The notes beneath the pieces were generated by a model. That model made no database searches. It was not told the DNA's origin and saw only the letters and a list, made by a program, of their open reading frames with translations. The translations under genes were made by a program, and so were the position numbers. This document shows, one piece after another, positions 18,675-24,495 of a stretch of DNA of 24,495 nt. Every line of letters starts with the position of its first letter. The stretch's first letter is position 1. This stretch comes from a virus: the IMG/VR virus record IMGVR_UViG_3300044701_000927, positions 1 to 24,495 of that record. One strand, given 5' to 3'.

Positions 18675-20500
18675 TTGGCCTCCAGCCACGAATCACCAAC
18701 GTGCGCCTCGGCCAGGGCTGGAACATCTCCCAACCACACCGCCTCAGCGTCCTGCATCACTGCAGCAAGTTGAGCTGCCCACGTTTCGGCATGTTCTTCT
18801 CTAACCAAAAGCACCACTTCGTCATGTACTACACCTGCAAGCCGCACAACCTCTTCCCCGTCAGCTTTAAGCAGAGGCCACAACAATCCCAGCGTCCGCT
18901 TAAGCACAGCAGCACCAGCCCCCTGGATCGGAGTATTACAGCGGGTAGTCAGCTTGTTGTGATCTCCCGGAAGAAACCGCCGCAACCCGGACTTGCGAAT
19001 GCGGATAGAGGCATTGCATGGAGAAGCATCAGCTGCCTGAGCATTCTTGCGTTGCCACCGGCTGATTCCGTTATACGCAGCGTGGAACTTCTCGCGGATT
19101 TCCGCAGCTTCAGCAAGATCCATTTGTATCCCCATACCTGCTGCATAGTTGCGTAATCCTCGGGCTCCCGATCCATACAACAAACCGAAGTTCGCAGATT
19201 TTGCAATTTGCCTTTGTTCCTTTGTAATTTCATTCTCTGGGACGCCATAAATCTGCATTGCAGTGACAGTGTGTAAGTCCAGGCCATCCTGGAATGCGCG
19301 GATCATCAGAGAATCCTCTGCTTCCGCAGCCGCAAGGCGCAGCTCCATCTGGGCGTAGTCCGCCACTACCAGTTTCCACCCGCTGGGGGCCTTGACACAC
19401 TCCCGAAACCTTGAATCTCTTGGAACTTGCTGCAAGTTGGGCGAAATACAGGACATGCGTCCAGTGTCCGCCCCCAACTGCATATAACTGGCACGAATAA
19501 ACCCGTCATCGTGCATATGTTTAATCAATGCCTCGACCATCTGCCTGCGCTTCTCCACCCGCTTCCAGGCCAAGTAATCGGCCACAACTTTGTGGTCTCC
19601 GATGTACTCCCGCAGCGCCTGCCGACTGGCGCTTGCCTTGCCATTCGCGTCTACAGGCTGCTCACCCAGCAGCGTGGTGAACACGCTGAGCAGTTGCTTG
19701 GGACTGTTGAGATTGAACCCTGCTTCCTGTTTGTTACCTGCCCGGATGGTGCCAGTGGCCTTAGCCCTGGTGTTGATGCTGCCGTCAGGATCCCGGGGTA
19801 GCTTGGAATCCTCAGGCAAGGCCTCGTCAAGTGCCAGCAGAAACTCCGCGCCGAGGCGCTCGTGGTCCTTTGCCAGATCCTCGTGCAGCGTTTCTAGTGA
19901 CGTGCGATCAAACGGCAGGCCGGTTCGCCAAAGCTGCGCCATCGCAGGAAGCGCCTTGCACTCCAGGAACCACGCCCGATGGAGATTCGCCTCCGCCATC
20001 CGAGCATTGATGGGTCCATCCAGGTCCACCAGCACCTGAACGTCCATCGCCGCATACGCCAGCTGCTCCGGAGTTAAGTCACCACTCCAATCGCTGCGCT
20101 GCTCCTCCTTGGATAGCTCCTGCTTCAGGTAGCGACTAACCACATGCTGCAAACCGTGCTTCACGTAGGGCAGCCCGTTCGTCAGAATGCGGCTAGCCAG
20201 CATGGTGCAGAGCACGTCCCCCTCGGGATACAGCTCGTGCTCCTGCAGCCAACCCAGGTCAAACACGGCGTTGTGGGCTACCCAGTACCGCTTGCGGCTG
20301 AAGAACTCCTCCAGCTCAATCCAGTCGTTGTCCTCTAAATCCCAGCAGTCAATCACCACTGGAGTCCGGTCCAAGGCTGCCAACTGAAGCAGCCGCAACC
20401 CTCCGAAAGTGGGCTGGAGCCCGGTGGTCTCACAGTCAAGCGCAACCGTGGTCGCGTTGCTGAGAGTGTGTAGATGTTTGATGCCTTGAAGAAATTTCAT
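18671..20500 (-). CDS. DNA polymerase family A with 3'-5' exonuclease domain
   Basis: This 609-residue replicative polymerase starts at ATG 20500, 7 bases after the upstream stop. The longer frame to 20572 lies inside the previous gene. Exonuclease motifs are LDCETTGL (D22, E24), HNAVFDLGWL (D81) and YAAMDVQVLV (Y149, D153). The polymerase core has motif A DYAQMELRLA (D381, E386, R388), motif B RQIAKSANFGLLYG (R430, K434, F438) and motif C GVVHDEVVLL (H559, D560, E561). The residue equivalent to E. coli F762 is Phe438. There is no 5'-3' exonuclease domain, as in T7 and many cyanophage enzymes. In surveys of viral PolA, Phe or Tyr at this position has been linked to virulent lifestyle and Leu to temperate. 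This is a family-level correlation only. Confidence 0.96.
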   Translation of the reverse strand: MKFLQGIKHLHTLSNATTVALDCETTGLQPTFGGLRLLQLAALDRTPVVIDCWDLEDNDWIELEEFFSRKRYWVAHNAVFDLGWLQEHELYPEGDVLCTMLASRILTNGLPYVKHGLQHVVSRYLKQELSKEEQRSDWSGDLTPEQLAYAAMDVQVLVDLDGPINARMAEANLHRAWFLECKALPAMAQLWRTGLPFDRTSLETLHEDLAKDHERLGAEFLLALDEALPEDSKLPRDPDGSINTRAKATGTIRAGNKQEAGFNLNSPKQLLSVFTTLLGEQPVDANGKASASRQALREYIGDHKVVADYLAWKRVEKRRQMVEALIKHMHDDGFIRASYMQLGADTGRMSCISPNLQQVPRDSRFRECVKAPSGWKLVVADYAQMELRLAAAEAEDSLMIRAFQDGLDLHTVTAMQIYGVPENEITKEQRQIAKSANFGLLYGSGARGLRNYAAGMGIQMDLAEAAEIREKFHAAYNGISRWQRKNAQAADASPCNASIRIRKSGLRRFLPGDHNKLTTRCNTPIQGAGAAVLKRTLGLLWPLLKADGEEVVRLAGVVHDEVVLLVREEHAETWAAQLAAVMQDAEAVWLGDVPALAEAHVGDSWLEAK

Positions 20501-20507
20501 GGGGAGA

Positions 20508-20726
20508 TCAGGCGCGGTAGTCGGCAAGGTCGGCATCAGTAGGCTCCCAGTCGAGAGCGTCTTCCACCGCATCTAGTGCAGGAATCAGGTGCTCCTCAAG
20601 CGCCTCAAGCGTGCGGAAGTCGAGGTGACAATCCATCATGTGCCGGGTTGCCTCGCGTATCAGCAAGGCGTTCAGCTGTTTGCGAAAGTCGGTGACAAGC
20701 GTCGAGAGAACGGAAAAGTCGTTCAT
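20508..20726 (-). CDS. small acidic protein upstream of the polymerase
   Basis: The 72-residue product has helices rich in Leu, Asp and Glu (STLVTDFRKQLNALLIREAT, then RTLEALEEHLIPALDAVEDA) and an acidic end (LDWEPTDADLADYRA). No known motif. Its stop is 7 bases before the polymerase start, so the two are probably co-transcribed. A TACACT -10-like element is 26 bases upstream of ATG 20726. It could be a polymerase or replication accessory protein on position only. Confidence 0.6.
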   Translation of the reverse strand: MNDFSVLSTLVTDFRKQLNALLIREATRHMMDCHLDFRTLEALEEHLIPALDAVEDALDWEPTDADLADYRA

Positions 20727-20750
20727 GGCCTGGTGTGGGCGACAACTCCG

Positions 20751-21071
20751 TTAGTGTAGTACATGGACAGCATCCCCCACCGCCCGAGCAACACACACTG
20801 AAACAAACCCTGGATCACCCGCCTCGGGGAATCCCAAGGAACAGAACCCATTGCACTGGTGTATGCAGTACGTGCATAGCTCACTGGCTTGCACTCTCCA
20901 GTCTTTAGGCGTGTGGTCCTCCAGCACCTGACCGTCCTGCACGCGCCAGTCATCCTGACAGGAGCGGCACTTCAGACGCCACCAGCGGGTCCCGTCCTTG
21001 TTCAACCGCGTGTCCTGCACCACGACATTGGTGCATTTACACGTCGGGCAGGTGTTCTGGTGCGTTTTCAT
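20751..21071 (-). CDS. Cys-rich zinc-ribbon protein
   Basis: The 106-residue protein begins with a zinc ribbon (C8-x2-C11 and C35-x2-C38, with a WWRLKC strand between). A second Cys group follows at C66-x2-C69, C73, C77 and C93 with HQCNGFCSLGFPEAGDPGF. It could bind two metals, or an iron-sulfur cluster in the second group. I do not recognise a family. ATG 21071 overlaps the stop of the upstream RHH gene (ATGA). The stop is the TAA inside the promoter string TACACTAA. A transcription or nucleic-acid role is an inference from zinc ribbons. Confidence 0.6.
   Translation of the reverse strand: MKTHQNTCPTCKCTNVVVQDTRLNKDGTRWWRLKCRSCQDDWRVQDGQVLEDHTPKDWRVQASELCTYCIHQCNGFCSLGFPEAGDPGFVSVCVARAVGDAVHVLH
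20753..20758 (-). promoter_or_regulatory. -10-like element TACACT before the polymerase unit
   Basis: On the minus strand TACACTAACG overlaps the stop codon of the upstream zinc-ribbon gene and ends 26 bases before ATG 20726. The TACACTAACG string, with GTTGTC a few bases on, repeats at 4761 on the plus strand. Confidence 0.45.
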
Positions 21072-21340
21072 CGCGTGGTACGTGGTGCGCCACGTTTGGG
21101 AGACTGTTCAAGTTCGGCTGCCATCTCGGCGGCCGCCCGCAGCATGGTACTTAGCGGAATACCTCTAATAGACCGCTCCGCCATGTACCGGACAGCCATC
21201 CGATACCCATGCGAGGCGTTGCCATTACCCAGTTGCTGCGCCAGTTTTATCTCCTCGTCTGTAACCCGAATGTTGAGTGTCCGGTTACGTGCTTGCCTGG
21301 CTCTAACCGATGGATTCAGGACTGTTGCTTGTGCCGGCAT
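21068..21340 (-). CDS. ribbon-helix-helix-like protein
   Basis: A 90-residue protein from ATG 21340, two bases after the upstream stop. The frame continues to 21376, but that part lies over the upstream gene. After a basic N-terminal arm, NRTLNIRVTDEEIKLAQQLG (about 19-38) has the strand then helix of an Arc/CopG-type ribbon-helix-helix, and NGNASHGYRMAVRYMAE forms the second helix with the G-N-A-S-H-G turn. The C-terminal part is helical (STMLRAAAEMAAELEQ). Likely a DNA-binding regulator. The operator is not evident upstream because the gene is inside an overlapping array. Confidence 0.65.
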   Translation of the reverse strand: MPAQATVLNPSVRARQARNRTLNIRVTDEEIKLAQQLGNGNASHGYRMAVRYMAERSIRGIPLSTMLRAAAEMAAELEQSPKRGAPRTTR

Positions 21341-21342
21341 AA

Positions 21343-21687
21343 CTAGATAGCTGGTGTGTCTTTTAGGTGTCCCCACCGCTTCGCCTTGACGATGCGGTAA
21401 ACAGTTTGCGGATGAATCCCATATCGCTTGGCAATCACTTTGTATGTGTACTCTTGCGCGAGCTGCCGTATATCCCGCACGTTCTGTTCTGTCAAAACGG
21501 CAAAGTTGTTGTCCTCTCCACGCTTGATTTGCCTGGGATGAATCTCTCGAACTGGAACTAAGTAGGTCTCAATCGTGATGTAACGCTTCTCACAATCCAG
21601 GCAACGACAATACCTTTTAGTTTCGTTGCCCTGGTGCTGTGTACACGTCACACGAGTGCTGGTACTTTTACACTTCGGACACTTCAT
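21343..21687 (-). CDS. zinc-ribbon plus helix-turn-helix protein
   Basis: The 114-residue protein has an N-terminal zinc ribbon (C3-x2-C6, C27-R-C29-x2-C32, then YITIETY), of the kind seen in NrdR and Ogr/Delta type regulators. A C-terminal helix-turn-helix follows at 66-108: TEQNVRDIRQLAQEY, then VIAKRYGIHPQTVYRIVKAK and RWGHL. The same HTH module, with the ending W-x-H, occurs in the protein encoded at 22648-23061. ATG 21687 has AAGAGG upstream and overlaps the previous stop by one base (TGATG). The combination suggests a transcription factor or a DNA-targeting module related to homing endonuclease HTHs. It has no nuclease motif. Confidence 0.7.
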   Translation of the reverse strand: MKCPKCKSTSTRVTCTQHQGNETKRYCRCLDCEKRYITIETYLVPVREIHPRQIKRGEDNNFAVLTEQNVRDIRQLAQEYTYKVIAKRYGIHPQTVYRIVKAKRWGHLKDTPAI

Positions 21688-21914
21688 CAGTCCTCTTGTA
21701 ACGGGTGCTCCTTGACTGTGTACAGCAGGTCTTCTTCGGCAAGCATCTCGAAAGCCTCAATCAAATGTTCCTTCGGATAACCACACCCAGAAACAAAATC
21801 GACAAAGGCTGCTACAAGGTCTGCAGCAGTAGCTGCCTGGAACTTGGCGTTCATGCAGTACATAATTTCCTGGGCTGCATTAGCCCGTATCAACTCAAAC
21901 TTAAAGTTGTCCAT
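21687..21914 (-). CDS. small unknown protein
   Basis: The 75-residue product is read from ATG 21914, overlapping the DUF3310 gene by 14 bases (TTG 21926 is also possible but less likely). It contains mostly helices: MDNFKFELIRANAAQEIMYC, TAADLVAAFVDFVSGCGYPK, HLIEAFEMLAEEDLLY. Acidic overall. No family is recognised. It is co-transcribed with the DUF3310 and dCTP deaminase genes upstream and the zinc-ribbon HTH gene downstream. Confidence 0.55.
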   Translation of the reverse strand: MDNFKFELIRANAAQEIMYCMNAKFQAATAADLVAAFVDFVSGCGYPKEHLIEAFEMLAEEDLLYTVKEHPLQED

Positions 21915-22143
21915 CGGTAGTTTCAAGATGGGTGATAAGACGGTTCAGATACCAGCGAGCCTTAGACAAATCCTCAACAGTGTTGTGCTTGCCCCAGCAG
22001 CGATGCACGTATTTGAGTACCTGCCATTGGAGTCCGCCACTGACGGCATCTGGCGCAAACTGCACGGAGTCTTCGATGACGTCGATTACTTCGTACTTAC
22101 GACTGGATGCGTAGTGAGAAGGATGATTGACCGAATCAGACAT
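21901..22143 (-). CDS. DUF3310 family protein
   Basis: The 80-residue protein has the DUF3310 signature: V-N-H-P-S-H-Y near residue 5-11, then YEVIDVIEDS, then W-Q-V-L-K-Y-V-H-R-C-W-G-K and a DLSKARWYLNRLI end. This family (PF11753) is common in tailed phages and sometimes annotated as nucleotide kinase-like, without a demonstrated reaction. It follows the dCTP deaminase gene (8-base overlap), which is consistent with a role in nucleotide supply. ATG 22143 lies within the end of the upstream gene. Confidence 0.85.
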   Translation of the reverse strand: MSDSVNHPSHYASSRKYEVIDVIEDSVQFAPDAVSGGLQWQVLKYVHRCWGKHNTVEDLSKARWYLNRLITHLETTDGQL

Positions 22144-22651
22144 ACTTGGCAGCCTGTACAGAAACGTCGTTGTTGTAGTGCCCAGTCACGGAGTAATCCC
22201 GCGATGGGATGGCTGACATGCGATGGAACACAAGCTGCCCAATCCGCATCTCCGGCCACAAGGCAACCGGGTGCAAACTGCGGGCATTCTGCAGCTCTAG
22301 GGTCAGCTTCGACCCGGACCATCCTGGATCGCAGTAACCAGCCATCAAATGCTCCAGTCCTTGACGTGCTCGGGTGCTTTTAAGGGCAAACTGACCCGCC
22401 ACATCCACCGGCAGGTAGAACGTTTCGATGGTGCAGCCCAGTACAAATTCCCCAGGGCGCAGGTAGAACGGATTCTCTGGTGTGTGCCCGGTTATATCGA
22501 CTGGAATCAGTGTTGGGTACTCCTCCACCTCAACCATCAACTCAAATCCCAGGCGTACATCCAGGCTGGCCGGATTGACTAGGACTGGGTCGTAAGGATC
22601 GACAAGGCCCCCCGCACAGAGGGCCCGGATCTCTGAATCACAGAGAATCAC
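22136..22651 (-). CDS. dcd: dCTP deaminase / dUTPase-fold enzyme
   Basis: The 171-residue protein has the dCTP deaminase pattern. NPASLDVRLG is at 26-35, the PGEFVLGCTIE strand at 66-76, KSTRARQGL at 91-99 (S92 and R96 align with the active-site Ser and Arg of the E. coli enzyme), AGYCDPGWSG at 104-113, LTLELQN at 116-122 (Glu119 aligns with the catalytic Glu), and MRIGQLVF at 135-142. It would convert dCTP to dUTP, or dUTP to dUMP, for dTTP synthesis. The bifunctional possibility cannot be excluded by sight. GTG 22651 overlaps the upstream TGA (GTGA). Its 3' end overlaps the DUF3310 gene by 8. Confidence 0.88.
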   Translation of the reverse strand: MILCDSEIRALCAGGLVDPYDPVLVNPASLDVRLGFELMVEVEEYPTLIPVDITGHTPENPFYLRPGEFVLGCTIETFYLPVDVAGQFALKSTRARQGLEHLMAGYCDPGWSGSKLTLELQNARSLHPVALWPEMRIGQLVFHRMSAIPSRDYSVTGHYNNDVSVQAAKYV

Positions 22652-23061
22652 TTACGAATCTCCACAATCTCCAGGGCTTTGGCGTTGGCAGCCTCGACGT
22701 GCTTCCAGGTCTTGCCCCATTTGATGGCGTTGATGGTGCTGTAGTGGACCTTGAACTCGCGGGCAATCGCGGCCGCAGACCTGCCGGTACCAAGCAGTCG
22801 CTTGATCTCGCCAACCTGACGCACCGACAGCAAAGCATTGCCCTTTCTCACCTGGGTCCAACGGGTCTTGGATGGGGACTTTTGCTTTGGAGCAGCAGTA
22901 GCAGCAGCTTTTGCTGGTTTGATATCGGTGGTTTGTTGCACGTCGAAGGCAACCGTCTGGGCACCGCCGAGAATACGGGTCAGGTTTTCCACTGCAACGG
23001 CCATTTCGGTCATGTGGCTGTGGATCTGGTGAATTTCGTTGTCGGAGAGAAGAGTAAGCAT
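22648..23061 (-). CDS. helix-turn-helix protein with coiled N-terminus
   Basis: The 137-residue product has an N-terminal helix (1-32, including HQIHSHMTEMAVAVENLTRI), an Ala/Lys/Pro linker (48-66) and a C-terminal HTH at about 78-122: LSVRQVGEIKRLLGTG, then AAAIAREFKVHYSTINAIKW and KTWKHV. The HTH has the resolvase-type turn and ends in W-K-H, aligning with the one in the protein at 21343-21687. ATG 23061 is 21 bases after a TACACT element. A regulator is the best guess. Such HTHs also occur attached to homing nucleases, but no nuclease core is present. The N-terminal helix may mediate oligomerisation. Confidence 0.7.
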   Translation of the reverse strand: MLTLLSDNEIHQIHSHMTEMAVAVENLTRILGGAQTVAFDVQQTTDIKPAKAAATAAPKQKSPSKTRWTQVRKGNALLSVRQVGEIKRLLGTGRSAAAIAREFKVHYSTINAIKWGKTWKHVEAANAKALEIVEIRK

Positions 23062-23080
23062 GGCAGGTAAGAAAACAAAG

Positions 23081-23407
23081 TTAGTGTACTAGAGAAGTGA
23101 CATCTTGCGAGAGTCTCATAAGAGTCTCACCTGGGAGAGTAAGAAGCTCGGAAATGGCAATGGCCGCCAGCTGCTGGTGACTCACAGTCTCCGCTTCTTG
23201 AAACCGCTGGAGCAACCGGGAGTAGACGTGGAGCACACTGCTAGGGGCTATCCAGGCAGTATCTCCACGGATCGGCTCGGTGCCGTACTCCCAGTCGTCG
23301 TAGTCCGGCTCGTTACGGACTGTCCTCGCAATCGCCGTATAGATCGGACAGATCGACCGGCTCCAAGTTGCTGACTCGGGCTTCGACAAATTCTGCGAGG
23401 TCTCCAT
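23081..23407 (-). CDS. unknown protein
   Basis: A frame of 108 residues. The C-terminal two thirds look coding: the acidic NEPDYDDWEYGTEP, then the helix-rich WIAPSSVLHVYSRLLQRFQE, then the Ala/Leu-rich LAAIAISELLTLP. The first 30 residues overlap the upstream gene by 95 bases, which is more than usual here. ATG 23407 has AGAGG close upstream, and no better start exists before the acidic region except beyond it, so the overlap is probably real. No family recognised. The last three bases of the stop are inside the TACACTAA element. Confidence 0.5.
   Translation of the reverse strand: METSQNLSKPESATWSRSICPIYTAIARTVRNEPDYDDWEYGTEPIRGDTAWIAPSSVLHVYSRLLQRFQEAETVSHQQLAAIAISELLTLPGETLMRLSQDVTSLVH
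23083..23088 (-). promoter_or_regulatory. -10-like element TACACT, 21 bases before the HTH gene at 23061
   Basis: On the minus strand TACACTAAC includes the TAA stop of the upstream gene and lies exactly 21 bases before ATG 23061. It has the same 21-base spacing as the plus-strand elements at 1958, 5342, 13521 and 14593. Confidence 0.55.
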
Positions 23408-23591
23408 CGTCCTCTGGAATCACTTCGTCATCTTGAAGGTAGAAGGAGCCTCTGCACATGGCAGGTCCGTACTCTTCTGGGTCGAGTAGCGACGCCTTGC
23501 TTGTAACAACAACGTCATCGACGTCAGCGACAACAGAACAAAACCCATCGACATCGCAATTAATTTCCAGTACGGCAAGCACATCAGACAT
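23313..23591 (-). CDS. unknown acidic protein
   Basis: The 92-residue product is read from ATG 23591, overlapping the upstream stop by 8 bases. It is very acidic: VLAVLEINCDVDGFCSVV, then DVDDVVVTSKASLLD, later FYLQDDEVIPEDDGDLAEFV and a terminal LSDLYGDCEDSP. Strong negative charge and absence of membrane segments would fit a DNA mimic or an inhibitor of a host DNA-binding protein, but no specific family is recognised and this is speculation. The 3' end overlaps the next gene by 95 bases. Confidence 0.5.
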   Translation of the reverse strand: MSDVLAVLEINCDVDGFCSVVADVDDVVVTSKASLLDPEEYGPAMCRGSFYLQDDEVIPEDDGDLAEFVEARVSNLEPVDLSDLYGDCEDSP

Positions 23592-23853
23592 GGGTAGGCA
23601 CCTGATCGAGTTTGGCCTGAGCAAGCCGCAGTTTCTCCTGGAGTGTATCCATGTAGTCCTCCCAGGTGGTTTCGAGAAACTTCTCTACTTCCATAAGAGT
23701 TAACAGACAAGCCTCGTCATAAGCACAAGGCTGACCTGCCCGCTGGTACGCCTTCACCTTGTCTTCCAAGGCAAAACGGCTCCAGCGAACTGCGAACCAC
23801 CAGATGCTGAGTTGGGTGACTTTTTCTTCGGGGATGGTTAGGGTGACGTCCAT
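23584..23853 (-). CDS. small helical protein of unknown function
   Basis: An 89-residue protein from ATG 23853 (the frame continues to 23925, but that part is an intergenic gap with a stop-like AACACTAA string). It begins with strand MDVTLTIPEEKVTQ, then a Trp-rich helix (SIWWFAVRWSRFALEDKVKA), a cysteine segment (CAYDEACL) and a long acidic helix (EKFLETTWEDYMDTLQEKLR). It might be membrane-associated or a partner-binding helix bundle. The function is unknown. It overlaps the downstream gene by 8 bases. Confidence 0.5.
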   Translation of the reverse strand: MDVTLTIPEEKVTQLSIWWFAVRWSRFALEDKVKAYQRAGQPCAYDEACLLTLMEVEKFLETTWEDYMDTLQEKLRLAQAKLDQVPTHV

Positions 23854-23900
23854 TGTGTTAGGGAGACAGGTGCCTCCCCTTTGGTTGAACTCCCTTAGTG

Positions 23901-24131
23901 TTACACACGGCCAGCGGTATCGCAAGCGTCCGCTTTACGTGCTGTAACAATCCCCTGCTGCAGGTAGCCGTAGTCCCGGGTGCTGGTGACGGTCATCTCC
24001 AGTCCACAGACGTCACAGACCCCATGCCAGCACGTGCTCATACCTGATGTGGGTTTGCCATAGGCCTGCCCACAAGTAGCGCAGCACTGGCAGGCCTTCT
24101 GTAGGCGCTGCAGCAGTTTCGGATCGGTCAT
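23901..24131 (-). CDS. Cys-rich zinc-binding-like protein
   Basis: The 76-residue product has C14-x-C16-C17-x2-C20, then C34-W-H36-x2-C39-D-x-C42 in STCWHGVCDVCGLEMTVTST, then RDYGYL and a basic tail. Two clusters of Cys/His suggest a zinc ribbon or treble-clef-like domain, as in small phage nucleases or DNA-binding proteins, but I cannot place it. ATG 24131 overlaps the stop of the upstream gene (ATGA). It is the third zinc-ribbon-like protein of the early arm. Confidence 0.6.
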   Translation of the reverse strand: MTDPKLLQRLQKACQCCATCGQAYGKPTSGMSTCWHGVCDVCGLEMTVTSTRDYGYLQQGIVTARKADACDTAGRV

Positions 24132-24463
24132 TCGCGGGGCACCCCCAGTGCCTCAGGAGGGTAGGTCGTCATGACGGTGACGTCACAACCATTCCGCAGG
24201 GCCCCACCCACGAGGTACTGGAACACCTCCAGGGAGTCTTCATCCTCGGGAAGGATGATCTGGTCCACCTCAGTCACCTTCCCGTTTTTGAACCACGTCG
24301 TGCGAATGACGCTGTGGACGTCATCGGGGATGGAGTTCTGGATGAAGTTGAAGGTGGGCCGCCTGGGGGGACGGGGCTTGGGCCTGCTGTCGGTTACGTC
24401 CACTGGATCCCTCCGCGCAGGCTGGCTGATTTTGGCAAGGAGCCACAACAAAAAGTTAGGCAT
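24128..24463 (-). CDS. unknown protein with N-terminal hydrophobic segment
   Basis: The 111-residue product begins MPNFLLWLLAKISQ, a short hydrophobic stretch that could be a membrane anchor or a hydrophobic helix but is too short for a full signal peptide. A basic Pro/Arg-rich linker follows (RPKPRPPRRP), then an alpha/beta-looking domain (SIPDDVHSVIRTTWFKNGK, then IILPEDEDSLEVFQYLVGGA and VTVMTTYPP). No known family. It overlaps the next gene by 4 bases (ATGA). Its ATG at 24463 lies 4 bases after a possible upstream stop. Confidence 0.5.
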   Translation of the reverse strand: MPNFLLWLLAKISQPARRDPVDVTDSRPKPRPPRRPTFNFIQNSIPDDVHSVIRTTWFKNGKVTEVDQIILPEDEDSLEVFQYLVGGALRNGCDVTVMTTYPPEALGVPRE

Positions 24464-24467
24464 GGCG

Positions 24468-24494
24468 TCAGCTCCATGCGTCCGCCGCAGCCTG
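24468..24494 (-). CDS. possible C-terminal end of the next leftward gene
   Basis: On the minus strand from the right edge one frame reads Q-A-A-A-D-A-W-S then TGA (24468-24470), four bases upstream of the ATG at 24463. The spacing matches the tight packing of the other genes, so this is probably the end of a gene cut by the window. Eight residues do not allow an assignment. Confidence 0.3.
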   Translation of the reverse strand, partial: QAAADAWS

Positions 24495-24495
24495 C

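Noticed and set aside
1-24495. tRNA genes, CRISPR arrays, insertion sequences, reverse transcriptase or template/variable repeats
   Set aside because: I looked for cloverleaf-like ends, regularly spaced repeats, transposase motifs and the near-identical repeats of diversity-generating elements at the adhesin gene and saw none. This was by eye only.

Overview
This window looks like part of the genome of a tailed phage with a long non-contractile tail (siphovirus type) that infects a cyanobacterium, probably a Synechococcus or Cyanobium relative. The phage assignment rests on an unbroken head, neck, tail, lysis and replication gene order. The cyanobacterial host is an inference. It rests on many start codons that lack a Shine-Dalgarno sequence and have a pyrimidine, usually C, just before them, on an HNH nuclease and small Cys-rich proteins of types I associate with cyanobacteria and cyanophages, and on a FlgJ/C39-type lysin. 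No integrase, photosynthesis gene, tRNA or CRISPR array was seen.

Layout. Positions 1-17305 are almost entirely rightward. This arm holds the C-terminus of a protein upstream of the capsid gene, the major capsid protein (349-1464), four neck or completion genes (1985-3871), the tail tube (3947-4693), a two-frame tail assembly chaperone (4792-5320), the tape measure (5369-8566), a minor tail protein, a J-like tip protein (9031-11433), a tiny Cys protein, a fibre with two LamG-like domains (11573-13513), a conserved virion-type protein, a fibre-base paralogue, and a lysis cassette ending in a two-domain endolysin (15955-17076). Two leftward genes interrupt it: a possible HTH regulator (1520-1795) and an HNH endonuclease (15087-15395). 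From 17284 to the right end everything is leftward. This early or replication arm holds a family A DNA polymerase with proofreading domain, a dCTP deaminase/dUTPase-fold enzyme, a DUF3310 protein, two ribbon-helix-helix proteins, two proteins sharing one HTH module, zinc-ribbon proteins and several unknown small genes. The arms meet tail to tail with a 22-base overlap.

Regulation. Genes are tightly packed, with many ATGA, GTGA or TAGTG overlaps. Three intrinsic terminators (1481-1514, probably bidirectional; 4723-4747; 5311-5334) split the rightward arm. Where a new unit starts there is a -10-like hexamer (TAGACT, TAGAAT or TACACT). In five cases, four rightward and one leftward, it sits exactly 21 bases before the start codon. 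This looks like a phage-wide promoter or leader element and is the main unexplained signal. The second is the chaperone overlap, where the downstream frame needs a +1 (or -2) shift rather than the usual -1, with an AAAA slip site and an internal Shine-Dalgarno-like GGAGGAG.

The genes form a complete late programme: capsid, neck, tube, tip, adhesin, lysis. A separate replication and nucleotide programme lies on the other strand.
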